This document shows positions 7,024 through 11,748 of a stretch of 11,748 nucleotides of DNA, one piece after another; position 1 is the first letter of the stretch, and every line of letters starts with the position of its first letter. Source of the stretch: Thermoplasmata archaeon (GTDB lineage Archaea > Thermoplasmatota > Thermoplasmata > Lutacidiplasmatales > UBA184); the NCBI GenBank assembly GCA_013044425.1, contig JABEUK010000074.1:1-11748 (forward strand), written 5' to 3'. The position numbers and the translations under genes are program-made. A model generated the notes under the pieces. The model was not told where the DNA came from and did no database searches. It saw nothing but the letters and a program-made list of their open reading frames with translations.

Positions 7024-8760
7024 GTGAGCCGCCAACGATCGCTGGAGGAGTTCAGCAGCGGACCGGGGCCCCTCGTTCCTCCGGTGGTGGTGCGGCGGCC
7101 CACGTGCGACGGGTATCCGGAGATCTGGCGGATCGACAGCGGGAACATCGTCCACCCCTTCGTCCGAGCCGGCACGCTTCGTGCGCTGCCGTTCCAGACC
7201 GATCTCGCCCGCATCGGGCTCGAGGAAGACCTCCTGGTCGTGCTCCCGACCGGCCTCGGCAAGACCGTGATCGCTGCCTTGATCGCCGCCGAGGTCCTTC
7301 GCCGAACGGACGGCAAGATTCTCGTGCTCGCCCCGACGCGCCCGCTCGTCCAGCAGCACGCGGACTCCTTTGGGCGATGGCTCCGCGAGATACGACGCGC
7401 CCGGTTCACGGGAACGGTCAAGCGGCCCGTCCGCGAAGGGGCGTGGGAGAGCAGCGACCTGGTCGTCGCGACACCCGAGATCGTCCAGAACGATCTGGCG
7501 GCGGGCCGGTACGATCTCTCGGACGTCCAGCTGCTCATCTTCGACGAAGCCCACCACGCGGTCGGCAAGTACGTCTACGTCCCGATCGCGGAGCGGTACC
7601 GGGGGGAACGTCCGAAGGGAGGCCGTGTCCTCGGCCTGACCGCGTCCCCCGGGGGCAAGGACGAGCGGATCGAGGAGGTCGTCGCAGCCCTTGGGGTCGC
7701 GAGGATCGAGGCTCGCAGCCGGGAGGACGACGGGGTCCGGGAGTACGTGCAGGAGGTCGACGTCGAGTACCGTTGGGTCGATCTGACCCCGGAGGTTCGC
7801 GAGATCCGAGATCGCCTCCGGGACGCCTCCCACGAGACGGCGCGGCGGCTGCAACGCCTGGGGTACCTGCGCCAGAAGCCGATCGCATCGTTGACCGTCA
7901 AGGATCTGATCGCGCTACGTTCGGAGATCTTCGCCCGCCCCGGGCCGATGGTGCGCAAGTTCGGCCCGCTCTATCATCAGCTCATCCTGCTCCATCTCTT
8001 TCATGCCGAAGAGCGTCTCGAGACGCAGGGCGTGGGGCCGTTTCTCCAGTATCTCGACCGCCTCGCAGCGAAGGAGAAGCCGAGCCGAGGCGACCGTGCG
8101 GTGCTGGCGCTCCCCGGCATCGAGAAGGCTCGCCGGGAGGCCGAGATCTACCTCGGTAGTGGGCGCGAGGCGTCCCACCCCAAGCTCGACGCGCTCGTCG
8201 AGCTCGTCCACGAACAGCTCGCCCGTCCTCAGGAGCATCGGCCCCGCATTCTCATCTTCGCCCAATACCGGGACACGATCCAAGGGGTGCAGTCGGTCTT
8301 GGAGGCCCAGGGTTGGAAGGTGGGCCGGTTCGTGGGGCAGGCCACTCGGGACGCGGCGGACCCGGGAATGAACCAGGTCGAGCAGGCCCAGATCCTGGGC
8401 GCGTTCCGGGCCGGGGCGTTCCCGATCCTGGTCGCGAGCAGCGTCGCGGAGGAGGGGCTGGACGTGCCCGACGTCGACCTCGTCGTGTTCTTCGAGTCGG
8501 TCCCGAGCGAGATCCGGGCGATCCAACGCCGGGGACGAACGGGGCGCACCTCGACCGGGCGCGTCGTGGTCCTCCTCACGCGGGACACCCGAGATGTCCG
8601 ACATCAAGCCGCGGAGGTCCGCCGCGAACGATCGATGCGCCGGATCGTGCGCAAGCTCTCCGCCGCCTCCAAGATGCGGGGCGCGGCCGGATTGGCCGAG
8701 CAGGCGCGCACTCGTCGAGCCCCTCGCCGAAAGCGGGCGAGCGCCTCGCCGGCCTCTTAA
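7024..8760 (+). CDS. hef: Hef-like superfamily 2 DNA helicase, without the XPF nuclease domain
   Basis: ATP-dependent helicase of the Hef/FANCM/Mph1 family, which acts on stalled forks and branched DNA. With GTG at 7024 it has 578 residues: Walker A LPTGLGKT (74-81), APTRPLVQQH motif Ia (about 103-112), DEAH (174-177), LTASP (205-209), a helical insert typical of Hef (about 255-395), then the second RecA domain with FVGQA, ASSVAEEGLDVP (471-482) and QRRGRTGR (501-508). It ends in a short Arg/Lys-rich tail. There is no ERCC4-type nuclease (no ERK motif) and no helix-hairpin-helix, which Pyrococcus Hef has. The start is uncertain: the frame opens from TTG 6886, and GTG codons at 7084-7090 are also possible. 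The region before Walker A, HPFVRAGTL, fits the family N-terminus. No clear ribosome site is visible. Confidence 0.9.
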   Translation: MSRQRSLEEFSSGPGPLVPPVVVRRPTCDGYPEIWRIDSGNIVHPFVRAGTLRALPFQTDLARIGLEEDLLVVLPTGLGKTVIAALIAAEVLRRTDGKILVLAPTRPLVQQHADSFGRWLREIRRARFTGTVKRPVREGAWESSDLVVATPEIVQNDLAAGRYDLSDVQLLIFDEAHHAVGKYVYVPIAERYRGERPKGGRVLGLTASPGGKDERIEEVVAALGVARIEARSREDDGVREYVQEVDVEYRWVDLTPEVREIRDRLRDASHETARRLQRLGYLRQKPIASLTVKDLIALRSEIFARPGPMVRKFGPLYHQLILLHLFHAEERLETQGVGPFLQYLDRLAAKEKPSRGDRAVLALPGIEKARREAEIYLGSGREASHPKLDALVELVHEQLARPQEHRPRILIFAQYRDTIQGVQSVLEAQGWKVGRFVGQATRDAADPGMNQVEQAQILGAFRAGAFPILVASSVAEEGLDVPDVDLVVFFESVPSEIRAIQRRGRTGRTSTGRVVVLLTRDTRDVRHQAAEVRRERSMRRIVRKLSAASKMRGAAGLAEQARTRRAPRRKRASASPAS

Positions 8761-8790
8761 GCTAGGGCCCGGGGGCGGGTCGACGGCTGA

Positions 8791-8798
8791 ATTTATAT
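8791..8798 (+). promoter_or_regulatory. TATA box of the kdp operon
   Basis: ATTTATAT is the best TATA-box match in the window and stands out from the GC-rich DNA on both sides. Its centre is about 26 bases before 8820, predicting a leader of roughly 14 bases before the ATG at 8834. GC-rich arms at about 8765-8778 and 8802-8815 form an imperfect dyad around it (about 10 of 14 positions paired), a possible operator. No T-rich terminator separates it from the helicase stop at 8760. Confidence 0.7.
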
Positions 8799-8833
8799 CG
8801 CGCGCCCGGGGTCCCTCGTCCCGGTTGGCGCTC

Positions 8834-8947
8834 ATGGACCTCTTCGGCGAAATCACCGCCAATCTCGGTATGGTGGTCTTCACGGGACTCTCGTTCCTGC
8901 TCATCGCCTATCTCGTCCACTGGATGATCCATCCAGAGTCGGACTGA
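8834..8947 (+). CDS. kdpF: KdpF-like single-helix membrane peptide
   Basis: The 37-residue peptide has one hydrophobic segment (about 12-31) ending in FLLIAYLVHWMIHPESD. That resembles the end of E. coli KdpF, where GYLVYALI precedes a short acidic tail. KdpF is a small subunit that stabilises the KdpABC potassium pump and is encoded just before kdpA, as here: the stop is 10 bases before kdpA. The ATG at 8834 fits the TATA box; an in-frame ATG at 8867 would give a peptide closer to the 29 residues of E. coli KdpF. The frame stays open upstream into the helicase gene, but the promoter position argues against a longer protein. Similarity is short, so the name rests on position, topology and the YLV motif together. 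Confidence 0.75.
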   Translation: MDLFGEITANLGMVVFTGLSFLLIAYLVHWMIHPESD

Positions 8948-8957
8948 TCGGAGCACC

Positions 8958-10664
8958 GTGTTCGATCCACGGGGTCTGATTGACGTAGTCCTTGTACTCG
9001 TCGTCGTCCTCGCGATGGCGCCGTTCTTCGGGCGTTATCTCGGACAGGTCTTCACCGACCGACCCGCGTTCGGGGACCGGATCTGGAACCCCATCGAGCA
9101 TCAGCTCTTCCGGCTCCTCGGTACGAACCCTCGGCATTCGATGCGATTCAAGGAGTACACGATCGCGCTCCTCGTCACGAGCGCGGCGATCGTGCTGTGG
9201 ATCTTCGCACTGATGGTCCTCCAGTCCTCCCTGCCATGGAACCCCAACGGGATCCCGGGGATGTCGTGGGACCTCGCGCTTCACACGGCCTCCTCCTTCA
9301 CTACCAACACCGACTTCACCCACTTTGTCGCCGAATCGCAACTGAGCCTCGGCGGTGCGATCCTGGGGCTCCAGATCGCGCTGTTCCTCTCCGCTGGGAC
9401 CGGCCTCGCGGTCGTGGTCGCCTTCATCCGGGGGTTCACGCGCCAGGACGGCACCCTCGGCAACTTCTACGTGGATCTCGTCCGCGCGGTCACCCGGGTC
9501 CTGCTCCCGATCGCGATCCTCGGTGCGGTCGTCCTGGTCGCGATGGGACTCCCCCAGACGTTCACGAGCTCCGTCACCGCCTACCCCATGACCGGCGGCG
9601 CCCAGACCATCTACCTCGGTCCGGTCGCATCCTGGACATCGATCGAGATGCTGGGCACTAACGGCGGAGGATGGTACGCCGCCAACGCCGCCAATCAGCT
9701 CGCCAACCCGACGGTGCTCTCGATGCTCTTCCAGACGGGGCTGATGCTCCTCATCCCGTTCTCGCTCCCGTTCATGTTCGGCCAGATGGTCCGCAAGCCG
9801 AGCGAGGCGAACCCGTACATCGCGACGATCCTGATCGTGTTCCTGATCGCGCTCGGGCTGTTCATGTACTTCCAGTATCTCGGAGACCCCGCGCTCGGCT
9901 CGATCCCGGGCCTGACGATCTCGGGGAACTACCCGGTCGGACAGCAGGCCCTGGGGACCTTACCGGAGACCTCGTTCTTCCAGATCTCCTCGATCTACGC
10001 GAACGTCGGCGCCCAGGAGATGGCCCTCGGGTCGATCACGCCCGGCGCTCAGATGGTGACGTTCTTCGGCATGTTCACGCAGAGCACCCCCGGCGGGGTC
10101 GGCACCGGATTCGGCGTTCTCCTGGTCTTCTCGCTGGTCGCGGTGTTCATCGGCGGCCTGATGGTCGGCCGGACCCCGGAGTACCTCGGCAAGAGGGTCG
10201 GCAAGGACCAGATGCGTTGGTCGGCGTTCCTCCTCATCAGCCACCCGGCGGCGATCCTCGTGCCCGTCGTCGTCGTGTTCGTCGCCGGGCTCTCGATCCC
10301 GGCGCTGGGAGCGATCGGGCCCAATCTGCAGGTGAACGCCCACCAGTTCTCGATCCTGCTGTACGAGTTCACGAGCGAGAGCGCGAACAACGGTAGCGCG
10401 ATGGGCCCGATCAACGACAACACCGTCTTCTTCAATCTCGTCGGCTCAGCGGTCATGCTCGTCGGCCGGTTCTTCCCCATGATCGCGATGCTCGCGATCG
10501 GTTCGCTGTTCTCCGGCGAGGAACCGATCCCCGCTTCGGCCGGGACGCTCCAGACGAACAGCTTCACGTTCACCCTGTACCTCACGCTGCTGCTGATCAT
10601 CATCTCCGGATTGCTCTTCCTGCCGGTGCTCGCGCTCGGACCGCTCTCCCAGGTGGGAGGCTAG
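8958..10664 (+). CDS. kdpA: Potassium-transporting ATPase subunit KdpA (K+ channel-like subunit)
   Basis: Membrane subunit that selects and passes K+ in the KdpFABC pump. The 568-residue protein is full length, with about ten hydrophobic helices and the hallmark GRTPEYLGK (404-412). Four selectivity-filter loops are expected. I see TNTD (116-119), GTNGGG (233-238), a poorly conserved third loop around YANVGAQ (347-353), and SANNGSA (475-481). The first loop has Asp119 where the family usually has Asn (TNTN), and loop 3 differs clearly from E. coli. The GTG at 8958 follows CGGAG by 4 bases and lies 10 bases after the kdpF stop. The kdpB start follows the stop by one base, and its ribosome site is inside kdpA. 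Identity is certain; altered filter chemistry is an inference. Confidence 0.95.
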   Translation: MFDPRGLIDVVLVLVVVLAMAPFFGRYLGQVFTDRPAFGDRIWNPIEHQLFRLLGTNPRHSMRFKEYTIALLVTSAAIVLWIFALMVLQSSLPWNPNGIPGMSWDLALHTASSFTTNTDFTHFVAESQLSLGGAILGLQIALFLSAGTGLAVVVAFIRGFTRQDGTLGNFYVDLVRAVTRVLLPIAILGAVVLVAMGLPQTFTSSVTAYPMTGGAQTIYLGPVASWTSIEMLGTNGGGWYAANAANQLANPTVLSMLFQTGLMLLIPFSLPFMFGQMVRKPSEANPYIATILIVFLIALGLFMYFQYLGDPALGSIPGLTISGNYPVGQQALGTLPETSFFQISSIYANVGAQEMALGSITPGAQMVTFFGMFTQSTPGGVGTGFGVLLVFSLVAVFIGGLMVGRTPEYLGKRVGKDQMRWSAFLLISHPAAILVPVVVVFVAGLSIPALGAIGPNLQVNAHQFSILLYEFTSESANNGSAMGPINDNTVFFNLVGSAVMLVGRFFPMIAMLAIGSLFSGEEPIPASAGTLQTNSFTFTLYLTLLLIIISGLLFLPVLALGPLSQVGG

Positions 10665-10665
10665 C

Positions 10666-11748
10666 GTGATCGAGCCCACCCTGGAGGAGATCGCGGCCAG
10701 CTCCGCCGCGACCGCCGCCCCGACGCCCCGGAAAGCACCTCACACCTCCTGGCGCCGCGTACTGAGCGATTCGTTCCGTTACTTCGATCCCCGACGCGAG
10801 GTCCGCCACCCGGTCATGTTCGTCGTCTGGGTATTCTTCGTCTTCCTCGCGGTCCTCACGGCCTTCCCACGAGCGTTCCCGGATGTCGCAGCGACCTACA
10901 GCGCGGGTTACTACTTCGCCCTGACCGTCATCCTGTTCCTCACGCTCTGGTTCGGTCATCTCGCCGAGGCGATCGCCGAGGCGCGCGGCCGGGCCCAGGC
11001 GGAGAGCCTGCGCCAGATCCGCAGCGGGATGCGGGCGCGCCAGCTCCTCCCGGACCAAACGACCCACTGGGTCCCCTCCGATGCGCTCCACATCGGGGAC
11101 TTGGTCGTCATCGAGGCCTCCGAGGTCGTTCCCCTGGACGGGGACGTCGTCCACGGCGCCGCGCTCATCGATGAATCGATGATGACGGGTGAATCGGCGC
11201 CCGCGATCCGGGAGAGCGGAGGCGATCGGACGAGCGTGCTCGGCGGGACCCGCATCGTCCAGGGCACAGTGACCGTCCGCATCTCGGCCAGCGTCGGGCA
11301 CTCCTTCCTCGATCGTTTGATCGGACTGGTCGAGAACGCCGGTCGCGAACCGACCCCGAACGAGCTCGCGCTCGGTGTCCTCCTCGCCTCGCTCACCGCC
11401 GTCCTGCTCGTGGTCATTGTGACCTTCGCGGACCTGGCCGGGCCTTCCGGCGTCGTGACCATCAGTGTCGCGACGATCCTCGCGCTGTTCGTTGCGCTGA
11501 TGCCCACGACCATCGGAGCGCTCCTACCGGCCATCGGGATCTCGGGGATCAACCGGGTCGCGAAGGCGAACGTGATCGCAAAGTCGGGCACGGCCATCGA
11601 GGCCGCCGGCGATCTCGACGTGCTGATCCTGGACAAGACCGGGACGATCACGGTCGGGAACCGGCTCGCGGTCCAGTTCATTCCCGCCCCCGGGGTCGAC
11701 CCGAGCGAACTGGCGTCGGCGGCGCTGCTCTCCTCGAGCCTCGACGAC
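10666..11748 (+). CDS. kdpB: Potassium-transporting ATPase subunit KdpB, 3' end cut by window edge
   Basis: P-type ATPase subunit that powers K+ uptake through KdpA. The first 361 codons are present, with no stop, of a protein usually near 680-700 residues. After an about 30-residue variable tail come membrane helices (about 48-65 and 75-95). The actuator domain carries DESMMTGES (174-177 TGES; Ser177 matches the serine phosphorylated in E. coli KdpB) and GESAPAIRESGGD. Then follow M3, M4 with PTTIG (280-284), and the phosphorylation motif DKTGT with catalytic Asp323. The nucleotide-binding domain is cut. The GTG at 10666 has a strong GGGAGG ribosome site 5 bases upstream and starts one base after the kdpA stop. 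kdpC and possibly regulators should lie beyond the edge. A second ATG in frame (codon 49) lies inside the first membrane helix and is not a likely start. Confidence 0.95.
   Translation, partial: MIEPTLEEIAASSAATAAPTPRKAPHTSWRRVLSDSFRYFDPRREVRHPVMFVVWVFFVFLAVLTAFPRAFPDVAATYSAGYYFALTVILFLTLWFGHLAEAIAEARGRAQAESLRQIRSGMRARQLLPDQTTHWVPSDALHIGDLVVIEASEVVPLDGDVVHGAALIDESMMTGESAPAIRESGGDRTSVLGGTRIVQGTVTVRISASVGHSFLDRLIGLVENAGREPTPNELALGVLLASLTAVLLVVIVTFADLAGPSGVVTISVATILALFVALMPTTIGALLPAIGISGINRVAKANVIAKSGTAIEAAGDLDVLILDKTGTITVGNRLAVQFIPAPGVDPSELASAALLSSSLDD

Noticed and set aside
6850..7854. Open extension of the serS frame through the helicase gene on the opposite strand
   Set aside because: It reads antisense to conserved helicase domains and lacks any protein-like motif. 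SerRS homologues begin at the ATG at 6849. GC-rich codon usage leaves such frames open.
8594..8833. Longer version of the KdpF-like ORF starting inside the helicase gene
   Set aside because: The added residues are a shadow of the helicase frame, and the TATA box at 8791-8798 lies after most of them.
10600..11301. Minus-strand open frame over the kdpA/kdpB junction
   Set aside because: Antisense to KdpB domains; no motifs of its own.

Overview
The window is GC-rich, gene-dense DNA that reads as archaeal, probably euryarchaeal. The evidence is isopentenyl phosphate kinase next to a type 2 IPP isomerase (archaeal mevalonate pathway), an Orc1/Cdc6 replication initiator, a Hef-type helicase, and TATA-like boxes about 25-45 bp upstream of several starts. 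Hef points to Euryarchaeota in the broad sense. A high-GC Thermoplasmatota lineage would fit, but that placement is an inference. I see no rRNA, tRNA, CRISPR array, insertion sequence or phage gene.

Left part (1-2155, minus strand): a compact isoprenoid operon. A small two-helix membrane protein comes first, then isopentenyl phosphate kinase (ipk) 12 bases later, then type 2 isopentenyl-diphosphate isomerase (fni), which overlaps ipk by 41 bases and runs off the left edge. Together ipk and fni convert isopentenyl phosphate to IPP and then DMAPP, the precursors of archaeal ether lipids.

Middle (2156-5444): a divergent intergenic region with a perfect 10-bp inverted repeat around a TATA-like box, then cdc6 on the plus strand. 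Convergent to it lies an aldehyde dehydrogenase gene followed by a small translationally coupled charged ORF (minus strand). The small ORF overlaps the cdc6 end by 7 bases.

Right of centre (5445-8760): seryl-tRNA synthetase (minus strand) and a nuclease-less Hef-like DNA helicase (plus strand), transcribed divergently from a 174-bp spacer.

Right end (8761-11748, plus strand): a potassium-uptake operon. A clear TATA box precedes a 37-residue KdpF-like membrane peptide, then kdpA, then kdpB, which is cut by the window edge. This is the high-affinity K+-transporting P-type ATPase.

Most of the window is core archaeal housekeeping. I found no convincing new multi-gene system. The points most worth a second look are the inverted repeat at the cdc6 promoter, the unusual selectivity-filter residues in KdpA, the easily missed KdpF-like peptide, and two uncharacterised small ORFs. 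Long open frames occur antisense to almost every gene; they are by-products of GC-rich codon usage and are not annotated.
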